From: Begonia masoniana
Lineage: Eukaryota; Streptophyta; Magnoliopsida; Cucurbitales; Begoniaceae
Assembly: GCA_022432975.1 (NCBI GenBank)
Contig: CM039504.1
Location: 2,267,459 to 2,331,458, forward strand
Direction of reading: 5' to 3'
DNA: 64,000 nucleotides
In this document: piece after piece, positions 23,444-33,799 of the stretch
How positions within the stretch are numbered: position 1 is the stretch's first letter
Layout: each line of letters starts with the position of its first letter
The notes under the pieces: generated by a model
Seen by the model: the letters and a program-made list of their open reading frames with translations, nothing else
Databases searched by the model: none
What the model was told of the DNA's origin: nothing
Position numbers and translations under genes: made by a program

Positions 23444-25267
23444 ATGGCGTCTCTGCACAACTCGCCCTCTATTCAGAAGACCCTTTTACTCAACCATCTT
23501 CCTCAGGTTTACAAATCTATCTATCTCTCTCTCTCTGTTAATTTTTCCGATACTTGTTAATGGGGGATCTTTTGGGTACTGGTTCAGTCACAGAATCTCC
23601 AGGGGAGACTTCCTTGCTGCAGGAAAGGCATTTCATTACTTGTCAAGGCCGAGCAAGGGGCTAAGGTCTTCGGCCGCTAGCTATCCCTCCCAAGGTCAAA
23701 TTTACCCAATTTCGACTGCAAATTCCTGTTTTCATTAAGCCGCAGTAGTGAAAACCCCGATTTCATTCGCATTCTTGATTCAATTTACGTTTTTGTGATT
23801 AAAGTTAGGACTTTAATTGTGTTTGAACGCATTACTGCAGATTAATGTTTGCTCTCCAGTGATGACTAAACAGTTGTTATTAAAGTTAGGAAATGCAGTT
23901 TTTCAGTAGCAATAATGCAGATAGTGCTGTATATAGATTTCAGCCTGATTATACTTTATGGGTGGCAGATAAGCCTGGAAGACGCCAACTCCTAGCTGGC
24001 GGGGCTATTCTCCCTTGGATTTCTCTCGTAGACCCGAATTGTGCATCATGTAAGACCTAATATGTCTAGTTATTTGTTCAAATTTCTTCTAAGTATTCTC
24101 TAGGCTCATATTTATGGTCTATTTGATATATTTGTTCCCTACCTTCTAAAAATACACTCTTGATATTTCTCAGTTGCTGCAGAAACAAAAAAAGGATTTC
24201 TGCCAGTCTCTGACCAGAAAGATGGTTACCAGTTTGTTTATCCATTTGGGTGGCAGGTAAGTTAGTCTTTCTATTCTCTCTTTTTACACTTTTACCATAT
24301 GTAATGTTATGATAACATCAGCAAGTATGTTGGTTGATGCCCGTTTTGTGTTGAGGTGCGGACAGGAAATTACGATAGAGGGTCAAGACAAGGTGTTCAA
24401 GGACGTGATTGAACCACTTGAAAGCGTCAGCGTCAATGTGATTCAAACCAACAAACAGGATATTAGAGATTTTGGATCCCCAAAAGAGGTCATTTATCAA
24501 TGATTCAGTGTCACACAAATTATAGAAATGTTCAATTCCCACGCATCATTATCTAAACCGAGCTTGCTAACTTGATGTTTTTGATTTCTTCTCAACATAG
24601 TTATCTTATAGTTTGTTGCTTCTTGTTTACAGGTTGCCGAGACTTTGATCAAAAAGGTTTTAGCCCCTCCTGCCCAGAAAACAAAGCTGATTGACGCAAC
24701 AGAGGTTTGCGTCTGTTCTTAAGCTTCATTTAAGTGTTCGATAGGAAGATTATATTTTAAGAAATACCCAATCTAGCGTTCATAAACAATATCAAACATT
24801 CTGTCTCTGATTATCTTCAACCTCGATGACATGAGCAAACAACGATCTTTCTGATTATATACTGAAAGATTAACATATAGTAACTTGTGTTTTTTTTTGA
24901 GATTACTCTGTTTCTTGATGGACTTATGAAATGATAATGCAGCGGGACGTGGATGGAAAAGCATATTACACATTTGAGTTCATAGCTCAGGCCCCAAACT
25001 ACACCCGCCATGCTCTTAGCACAATATCCATTGCCAATGGTATCAGCATTTTTTCGTTCTAGAACAATGATAGAAAATGTGACGATGTATCAAACGACCC
25101 ACGTATGATCATTGATTTGTAATCGAAGAATAATGATTTTAATGTTTGGGGCGTTAATGGCAGGGAAATTCTACACGCTGACCACGGGAGCAAACGAGAG
25201 AAGATGGGAGAAAATGAAGGACAAACTACACACAGTTGTCGACTCTTTCACAGTTTCGAATGTTTGA
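23444..25267 (+). CDS. PPL1: PsbP-like protein 1, copy 1 (frameshift in exon 2)
   Basis: Eight exons: 23444-23506, 23588-23694, 23969-24049, 24174-24256, 24366-24488, 24633-24704, 24943-25039 and 25164-25267. The product would be about 242 residues: a chloroplast transit region, then a twin-arginine lumen signal (PGRRQLLAGGAILPW), then the PsbP fold (YPFGWQEITIEGQDKVFKDV ... TGANERRWEKMKDKL). In Arabidopsis, PPL1 is a thylakoid-lumen protein needed for efficient photosystem II repair. Exon 2 carries one base too many near 23662-23668: GGCTAAGGTCTTCGGCCGCTAG hits a stop, while dropping a T gives ..AKASAASYPSQ and the right phase for exon 3. Copy 3 is in frame at this spot. The rest of copy 1 is intact. 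It lies convergent with DUF674 copy 1, with 317 bp between the stop codons. Confidence 0.85.
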
Positions 25268-25584
25268 TGTAAAAAGGAAGCTTTGTTTGTTTGGGAGCAA
25301 GCAAGCGTGTAACTTCTTCCTTGTTCTGTTCTTGTTCACTTCATTGATGTTACACCACATGATCAATTTTGGTTAAATTACTGCAGTGACATTTATCTCC
25401 AATCATTTTGAAACAAAAATAATCAACTCAACGACAAAATCTGCGTAATAACATGTAAAACACTGCATCAAACGACTGCTTAATAGCTTTCCGAGAAATC
25501 AAAACAAGTTCATTTTTGGAATTGTAATGGCAAGAATGACAGTCTCTTAAAAACAATCACCATTAACGTAAATCTCTTCTCTTT

Positions 25585-26406
25585 TCAAGTCTCCTTCCAG
25601 CCAAGAAATACATCCGTTAAAGCAGTGTTCGACCGCAGAGAAGCTTTTAACAATTCCAGTGCCTGCATTTCAGATGAAATATTTGCATTTCATTTTTTCG
25701 ACTTCAAAAAAAAAAAAAAAGAAGTCGAAAAGACTTGAACTAAACCAAACAAAACAAAAAAGTTGCTGGAAATCACCTCATCCATGCCTACGTCGACCAC
25801 TTTCTCCTCAATTGCTCCAATCTCCTTGACATTCAAGAGTTTAAGCAAAGCGATACCGGATATAGTAGACATGGGTTTCACTTCAAGATCATCCATTATC
25901 ATGTACGTCACCGTCTCTTTCACATAACCAATTGCCCCCCAATCTGCTATTACAGTACCTGTTGGCGGAGCCACATACTTCGCTGGCGTTGCTATGCATC
26001 CCCCACAATTTGGACAGACAGCTCTAGGACTTGAAGAAAAGTGCTGAGAACAGTGATCATAGGAACGGGAATTCGGACACTTATAAATTTTGAATCCGAA
26101 GTATTCATCCGAATCGGCTTGAAGAAGAGGCGTTATAGGATTGAAATACAATGTTTTAGGGCTTAAAAGGGTGTCCTTCGTCTGGCTAGGTTGCATGTAA
26201 GTTTGATTCAAGTTCTCAACGCTCTCGTACAATTTACCCAAACTGCCAACCATTGCTGACTTTGTCAGAAGCTTCACCACCGTTCCTAAAGGCAATGTGA
26301 GAATGGCAAATAAGAAATCGATGAAATCTTTACCACCTTCTGCAAACAGAACTCTTCGCTTTTGGTTGTCTATGAGAAGCTTCAAGCTTATCATCGTTTC
26401 TGCCAT
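25585..26406 (-). CDS. DUF674 protein, copy 1
   Basis: Exon 1 is 26406-25777 (630 nt, ends DVGMDE) and exon 2 is 25662-25585 (78 nt, ALELLKASLRSN...KET), joined in phase 0, giving 235 residues. The start MAETMISLKLLIDNQKRRVL and the motif GGKDFIDFLFAILTLPLGTV are typical of plant DUF674. Paired cysteines (CPNSRSYDHC; CPNCGGC) suggest a metal site. The family usually has two repeats and about 500 residues; this is a one-repeat form. No function is known. A TATA-like TATTTATA on the minus strand lies about 80 bp upstream, directly beside an inserted solo LTR. Confidence 0.85.
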
Positions 26407-26489
26407 TCAACCAAGTTAGATAATAAAATTTCCTCCTCTGTTTTTCTCTCTACCAACAATCGGAATTGGACTTGTGGATGTATAAATAC

Positions 26490-27837
26490 TGTAAATGCAA
26501 GAAATGGTTGACATTGATTTTTTGGCAACTAATGGAGATTTAAAAATTATTGAAGATTTGGAGATTATTGAAGATTAGACAATTAATGAAGATTTGACAA
26601 TTAATTGAGATTTGGAAAATTAATCTATTTGAATTTTGGAAGGTAGATTCTTGAAGAAGTTATGGAAGTTCAATTAATGAAGCTTGTAAATCAATGAAAG
26701 TTGTTACTTGGAGAATAAGTTATTTGTGAAAATCGTTTTTATACTTGCACGGAGTATAGCGAGATATGTGATCACAATAATTATGGGATCCATTCCTAAT
26801 TTGTTGAGATTAATTCCTAAATATTTGGAAAGGTGGTTTTATTGGAAATAATTTTTGAGAAGTTGATTTGAAGATGAAAATAGTATTTTGAAAAACAGAT
26901 TTGAATATTGCGGTACTGTTCAGCTGGTGATACAAGATCACAGTGTTGTTAGGATTCGTTCCTAATATTTTGGGATTCGTTTCAGATTTATTTTGGTGGA
27001 CTTTCCATAAATATCGCAAAAAGTGTCATAACTCAAGATTATGTGGTTTAGGTTTCCTTATATTGTACATTCTGTTCTGTTTTGGAACGAAAATCTATTG
27101 CAGACATACTTAAGCACCTACCTTTCACAGGATAGGGGCGGATTATTGATTATTCTCTCGTATATTTCTTGTGCCGTAAACCGCCAGTTTTTTTTTCCTC
27201 CCTCTTGCTTCTGCGAGTGGGTGTGTTATTGTTATTTCAGTCTCTGTTAACTGTTTCCACACTCTACATGTGTTGGATTTAATTGTTATACGAGTGTGGT
27301 GGTAGATTGCATCCTCAGACAACGGTTGGTGTCACAAGCAGTGTCATAGACGCATTTCTCTTTATTCTTCATTGAATATCAGTCTCGGGAGGAGACCTCA
27401 CTGGAACTCGGGAGGAGTTCTGTTTATCGACAATGGGAACTTGTCATTCTCATCGTGGGCAAGGGGATCTTGCCATACACGGATTCCGGGAGGAGTCATT
27501 GTCGATAAGGGTTGCTTGTCGTATTTAGATCTCGGGAGGGATCGTCTTAAAGTCGAGGGGAGCTTCCAAAAACAGTTTTATTGGGGAAATTAGTGAGAGA
27601 CGACGACAAAGATAAAAGAGAGTCTTTGTTTGTATAAGTCCGGTTGTCTTGTAACTTTGTGAACTCTTTGAAATATTTTTAAATCTGGACGTGGCTTCGC
27701 AGACGTAGGTAATTTGCCGAACTGTGTTACCAACCTTGTGTCTTATTCTTTACACATTTTATTACTGTCCAATACTATGTTTACTATTGGTGTCACAAGT
27801 AGTGTAAGACACCACTTAACTAATCACGGTTATTTCA
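26490..27837. mobile_element. Solo LTR of a copia-like retrotransposon
   Basis: It starts TGTAAATGC and ends ATTTCA, and is flanked by a 5-bp repeat AATAC (26485-26489 and 27838-27842). The same position upstream of DUF674 copy 3 (about 33497-33505) lacks the 1,348-bp segment and keeps one target copy (ACTAC). Inside, near the right end, is an R/U5-like run (GACGTGGCTTCGCAGACGTAG, then GCCGAACTG) seen in many plant copia LTRs. No coding sequence and no second LTR were found. Confidence 0.75.
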
Positions 27838-27927
27838 AATACTAACCAATATCACGAAAAATAATAAGAAGATGAAAAGTTGGCATAGATATAGATGAAG
27901 ATAATGATGTTGAAAACTTTGTTTTCA

Positions 27928-28557
27928 GAAAACAAAGCTGATTGACGCAACAGAGGTTTGCGTCTGTTCTTAAGCTTCATTCAAGTGTTCAATAGGAAGA
28001 TTATATTTTAAGAAATACCCAAATTCAGGATCTGAGAAGTGATTTATCGGTAAATACATAATCTAGCGTTCATAAACAATATCAAATCTTCTGTCTCTGA
28101 TTATCTTCAACCTCGATAACAATGAGCAAACAGCGATCTTTCTGATTATATACTGAATGATTAACATATAGTAACTTGTGTTTATTTTGAGATTACTCTG
28201 TTTCTTGATGGACTTATGAAATGATACTGCAGCGGGATGTGGATGGAAAAGCATATTACACATTTGAGTTCATAGCTCAGGCCCCAAACTACACCCGCCA
28301 TGCTCTTAGCACAATATCCATTGCCAATGGTATCAGCATTTTTTCGTTCTAGAACAATGATAGAAAATGTGACGATGTATCAAACGACCCACGTATGATC
28401 ATTGATTTGTAATCGAAGAATAATGATTTTAATGTTTGGGGCGTTAATGGCAGGGAAATTCTACACTCTGACCACGGGAGCAAACGAGAGAAGATGGGAG
28501 AAAATGAAGGACAAACTACACACAGTTGTCGACTCTTTCACAGTTTCGAATGTTTGA
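27928..28557 (+). pseudogene. PsbP-like protein 1, copy 2 (3' fragment)
   Basis: Only the end of exon 6 (from CAGAAAACAAAGCTGATTG), exon 7 (28233-28329) and exon 8 (28454-28557) remain. They match copy 1 closely. The left break at about 27917 joins DNA that belongs upstream of DUF674, marking the recombination point between array units. Confidence 0.9.
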
Positions 28558-28874
28558 TGTAAAAAGGAAGCTTTGTTTGTTTGGGAGCAAGCAAGCGTGT
28601 AACTTCTTCCTTGTTCTGTTCTTGTTCACTTCATTGATGTTACACCACATGATCAATTTTGGTTAAATTACTGCAGTGGCATTTATCTCCAATCATTTTG
28701 AACCAAAAATAATCAACTCTACGACAAAATCTGCTTAATAACATGTAAAACACTGCATCAAACGACTGCTTAATAGCTTTCCGAGAAATCAAAACAAGTT
28801 CATTGTTGGAATTGTAATGGCGAGAATGACAGTCTCTTAAAAACAATCACCATTAACGTAAATCTCTTCTCTTT

Positions 28875-29695
28875 TCAAGTCTCCTTCCGGCCAAGAAATA
28901 CATCCGTTAAAGCAGTGTTCGACCGCAGGGAAGCTTTTAACAATTCCAGTGCCTGCATTTCAGATGAAATATTTGCATTTCATTTTTTCGACTTAAAAAA
29001 AAAACATAAGAAGTCGAAAAGACTTGAACTAAACCGAAAAAAACAAAAAAGTTGCTGGAAATCACCTCATCCATGCCTACGTCGACCACTTTCTCCTCAA
29101 TTGCTCCAATCTCCTTGACATTCAAGAGTTTAAGCAAAGCGATGCCGGATATAGTAGACATGGGTTTCACTTCAAGATCATCCATTATCATGTACGTCAC
29201 CGTCTCTTTCACATAACCAATTGCCCTCAAATCTGCTACTACAGTGCCTGTTGGCGGAGCCACATACTTCGATGGCGTTGCTATGAATCCCCTACAACTT
29301 GGACAGATAGCTCTAGGACTTGAAGAAAAGTGCTGAGAACAGTGATCATAGGAACGGGAATTCGGACACTTATAAATCTTGAATCCGAAGTATTTATCCG
29401 AATCGGCTTGAAGAAGAGGCGTTATAGGATTGAAATCCAATGATTTAGGGCTTAAAAGGGTGTCCTTCGTCTGGCTAGGTTGCATGTAAGTTTGATTCAA
29501 GTTCTCAACACTCTCGTACAATTTACCCAAACTGCCAACCATTGCTGACTTTGTCAGAAGCTTCACCACCGTTCCTAAAGGCAATGTGAGAATGGCAAAT
29601 AAGAAATCGATGAAATCTTTACCACCTTCTGCAAACAGAACTCTTCGCTTTTGGTTGTCTACGAGAAGCTTCAAGCTTATCATCGTTTCCGCCAT
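28875..29695 (-). CDS. DUF674 protein, copy 2
   Basis: Exon 1 is 29695-29066 (630 nt) and exon 2 is 28952-28875 (78 nt), with the same phase-0 join and 235-residue length as copy 1. Changes from copy 1 are mostly substitutions (CRGFIATPSK for CGGCIATPAK; LGRKET for LGWKET), so the frame has been kept. One of the cysteines of the second cluster is lost. It is convergent with the PPL1 fragment. Upstream it keeps the left part of the same solo LTR (29776 to about 30384). Confidence 0.85.
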
Positions 29696-29775
29696 TCGAC
29701 CAAGTTAGATAATAAAATTTCCTCTGTATTTCTCTCTACGAACAATCGGAATTGGACTTGTGGGTGTATAAATAC

Positions 29776-30384
29776 TGTAAATACAAGATGGTTGGCATTG
29801 ATTTTCTGGTAACTAATAGAGATTTGAAAAATATCAAAGTTTTAGAAATTATTGAAAATTAGGCAATTAATGGAAATTTTACAATTAATTGAGATTTGAA
29901 TTTTGGAAGGTAGATTCTTGAAGATCTAGTAGTTATGGAAGTTCAATTAATAAAGTTTGTGAATCAATTAAAGTTGTTACTTGGAGAACAAGTTATTTGT
30001 GAAAATGGTTTTATCACAACAATTATGGGATCCATTCCTAATTTGTTGGGATTAATTCCTAAATATTTGGAAATATGGTTTTATTGGAAATAATATTTGA
30101 GAAGTTGATTTGAAGATGAAAATAGTATTTTGGAAAACAGATTTGAACATTGCGGTACTTTAAGCTAGCGATATAAGATCACAGTGTTGTTAGGATTCGT
30201 TTATAATATTTTGGGATTCGTTTCAAATTTATTTTGATGGACTTTTTATAAGTATCGCAAAGAGTTTCATAACTCTGGTTTCAGTTTCCTTACTTTGTGC
30301 ATTCTGTTTTGAAACGAAAATCTGTTGCAGACATATTTAAACATCTACCCTTCATAGAATAGGGTGCGGATTATTGATTATTCT
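29776..30384. mobile_element. Truncated solo LTR upstream of DUF674 copy 2
   Basis: It aligns with 26490-27148 with many small differences and ends abruptly at about 30384, where PPL1-promoter DNA of the next unit begins. It shows that the LTR was already present when the array expanded. Confidence 0.75.
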
Positions 30385-30409
30385 TGTGTACAGTGTATAA
30401 TCTTAAAAT

Positions 30410-30410
<1 letters not shown>

Positions 30411-30450
<40 letters not shown>
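30411..30450. repeat. (TA)n microsatellite at an array-unit junction
   Basis: About 40 bases of AT repeat lie just upstream of the PPL1 copy 3 promoter. The matching place before copy 1 has only a short TATATA. Confidence 0.85.
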
Positions 30451-30453
<3 letters not shown>

Positions 30454-30649
30454 GTGTACGGTGTATAATCGTATTTAGGTATACATATATATACATACGT
30501 CTATACGCGGCTTGAACTACGAAGAGGGGCCCAACTACCAAACGAAAAGCCGAAGGTGCCACTGGGAAGCAACAGATAGGGGAAGAGGATAAGGTCACCA
30601 TAAGAACACTGCAAAAGCTTCACTCCATTACAAAGTAGTAGAGTTACCA

Positions 30650-32458
30650 ATGGCGTCTCTACACAACTCGCCCTCTATTCAGAAGACCCTTTTACTCAAC
30701 CATCTTCCTCAGGTTTACGAATCTATCTATCTATCTCTCTCTCTCGGTTAATTTTTTCGATACTTGTTAATGGGGGATCTTTTGGGTACTGGTTCAGTCA
30801 CAGAATCTCCAGGGGAGACTTCCTTGCTGCAGGAAAGGCATTTCATTACTTGTCAAGGCCGAGCAAGGGGCAGGGTGTTCGGCCGCTAGCTATCCCTCCC
30901 AAGGTCAAATTTACCCAATTTCGACTCCAAATTCCTGTTTTTATTAATCAGCAGTAGTGAAAACCCCGATTTCATTCGCATTCTTGATTGAATTTACGTT
31001 TTTGTGATTAAAGATTTTGCAACGGGTTTTACATTTCGAGGACATTAATTGCGTTTGAACGCATTATTGCAGATTAATGTTTGCTCTCCAGTGATGAATA
31101 AACACTTGTTATTAAAGTTAGAAAATGCAGCTTTTCATTAGCAGTAATGCAGATATTGCTGTATATAGATTTCAGCCTGATTATACTTTATGGGTGGCAG
31201 ATAAGCCTGGAAGACTCCAACTCCTAGCTGGCGGGGCTATTATCCCTTGGATTTCTCTCGTAGACCCGAATTGTGCATCATGTAAGACCTAATATGTCTA
31301 GTCATTTGTTCAAATTTCTTCCAAGTATTCTCTAGGCTCATATTTATGGTCTATTTGATATATTTGCTCCCTACCTTCTAAAAATACACTCTTGATATTT
31401 CTCAGTTGCTGCAGAAACAAAAAAAGGATTTCTGCCAGTCTCTGACCAGAAAGATGGTTACCAGTTTGTTTATCCATTTGGGTGGCAGGTAAGTTAGTCT
31501 TTCTATTCTCTCTTTTTACACTTTTACCATATGTAATGTTATGATAACATCAGCAAGTATGTTGGTTGATGTCCGTTTTGTGTCGAGGTGCAGACAGGAA
31601 ATTACGATAGAGGGTCAAGACAAGGTGTTCAAGGACGTGATTGAACCACTTGAAAGCGTCAGCGTCAATGTGATTCAAACCAACAAACAGGACATTCGAG
31701 ATTTTGGATCCCCAAAAGATGTCATTTATCAATGATTCAGTATCACACAAATTATAGAAATGTTCAATTCCGACGCATCATTATCTAAACTGAGATTGCT
31801 AACTTGATGTTTTTGATTTCTTCTCAACATAGTTTATCTTGTAGTTTGTTGCTTCGTGTTTACAGGTTGCCGAGACTTTGATCACCTCCTACCCAGAAAA
31901 CAAAGCTGATTGACGCAACAGAGGTTTGCGTTTGTTCTTAAGCTTCATTTAAGTGTTCGATAGGAAGATTATATTTTAAGAAATACCCAATCTAGCGTTC
32001 ATAAACAATATCAAACATTCTGTCTCTGATTATCTTCAACCTCGATGACATGAGCAAACAACGATCTTTCTGATTATATACTGAAAGATTAACATATAGT
32101 AACTTGTGTTTATTTTGAGATTACTCTGTTTCTTGATGGACTTATGAAATGATACTGCAGCGGGATGTGGATGGAAAAGCATATTACACATTTGAGTTCA
32201 TAGCTCAGGCCCCAAACTACACCCGCCATGCTCTTAGCACAATATCCATTGCCAATGGTATCAGCATTTTTTCGTTCTAGAACAATGATAGAAAATGTGA
32301 CGTTGATTTGTAATCGAAGAGTAATGATTTTAATGTCTGGGGCGATAATGGCAGGGAAATTCTACACTCTGACCACAGGAGCAAACGAGAGAAGATGGGA
32401 GAAAATGAAGGACAAACTACACACAGTTGTCGACTCTTTCACAGTTTCGAATGTTTGA
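30650..32458 (+). pseudogene. PsbP-like protein 1, copy 3 (14-bp deletion in exon 6)
   Basis: All eight exons can be found, and exon 2 is in frame (GAGCSAASYPSQ), unlike copy 1. Exon 6 lacks 14 bases relative to copy 1: ACTTTGATCACCTCCTACCC replaces the KKVLAPPA coding stretch, shifting the frame into an early stop. Exon 5 ends GAT instead of GAG before its donor, and the twin-arginine pair of the lumen signal is changed to Arg-Leu (PGRLQLLAGG). Together these suggest a decayed copy. It is convergent with DUF674 copy 3. Confidence 0.85.
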
Positions 32459-32610
32459 TGTAAAGGAAACTTTGTTTGTTTGGGAGCAAGCAAGTGTGTA
32501 ACTTCTTATTCTGTTCTTGTTCACTCCATTGATATTCATTTTGAACCAAAAATAATCAAGTCTAAGACAACATGTAAAACAATGCACCATTAGTCTCTTC
32601 TCTACTCTTC

Positions 32611-33421
32611 TCAAGTCTCCTTCCGGCCAAGAAATACATCCGTTAAAACAGTGTTCGACTGCAGAGAAGCTTTTAACAATTCCAGTGCCTGCATTTCAGA
32701 TGAAATATTTGCATTTCATTTTTTCGACTTCAAAACAAAAATAAGAAGTCGAAAAGACTAAACTAAGACCAAAAAAGATGCTGGAAATCACCTCATCCAT
32801 GCCTACGTCGAACACTTTCTCCTCAACTGCTCCAATCTCCTTGACATTCAATAGTTTAAGCAAAGCGATGCCGGATATAGTAGACATGGGTTTCACTTCA
32901 AGATCATCCATTATCATGTACGTCACCGTCTCTTTCACATAACCAATTGCCCTCCAATCTGCTACTTCAGTGCCTGTTGGCGGAGCTACATACTTAAATG
33001 GCGCTACCATGCATTCCCTACAACCTGGACAGACAGCTCTAGGACTTGAAGAAACGTGCTGAGAACAGCCATATGAGGAACGGAAATTCGGACACTTATA
33101 AATCGTGAATCCGAAGTATTCATCCGAATGGGATTGAAGAAGAGGCGTTTTAGGGTTGAAATCCAATGTTTTAGGGCTTAAAAGGATGCCCTTCGTCTGG
33201 CTAGGTTGCATGTAAGTTTGATTCAAGTTCTCAACGCCCTCGTACAATTTACCCAAACTGCCAACCATTGCTGACTTTGTCAGAAGCTTCACCACCGTTC
33301 CTAAAGGCAATGTGAGAATGGAAAATAAGAAATCGATGAAGTCTTTCCCACCTTCTGCAAACAGAACTCTACGCTTTTTGTTGTCTATGAGAAGCTTCAA
33401 GCTTATCATCGTTTTCGCCAT
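32611..33421 (-). CDS. DUF674 protein, copy 3
   Basis: Exon 1 is 33421-32792 (630 nt) and exon 2 is 32688-32611 (78 nt), 235 residues. It is the most diverged of the three (MAKTMISLKLLIDNKKRRVL; CPNFRSSYGCSQH) but has no frame damage. The region upstream lacks the LTR insertion, so this unit probably preserves the original gene border next to MTP11. Its function is unknown, as for the whole family. Confidence 0.85.
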
Positions 33422-33763
33422 TCGACCAAGTTAGATAATAAAATTTCCTCCTCTGTTTTTCTCTCTACGAACAATCGGAATTGGACTTATGGATGTATAA
33501 CTACTAACTAATATCACGAAAAAGAAGATGAAAAGTTGGCATGTTGATGAAGATAATGATGTTGAAAACGTTTGGTGTTTTCGATGAGAATTAGACGGAT
33601 TGAAACGACTTAGAGATTCATTGGAAATGCGTACCGTCGGTCATCTTTTCGTCGGATCGAAATTTTTGTTTGTGATTAGTGACGGAATTGCTTTTTTTTT
33701 TTTTTAATATAACATTTAAGAAAAGAGGTCAAAATTTAATTTTTCGTCCCTGAAACCAAGGAT

Positions 33764-33784
33764 CTCTCTCTCTCTCTCTCTCTT
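33764..33784. repeat. (TC)n tract in the MTP11 leader
   Basis: About 20 bases of TC repeat immediately before the ATG region; such pyrimidine tracts are common in plant 5' leaders. Confidence 0.7.
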
Positions 33785-33799
33785 CTCAGTGACCGGGAA

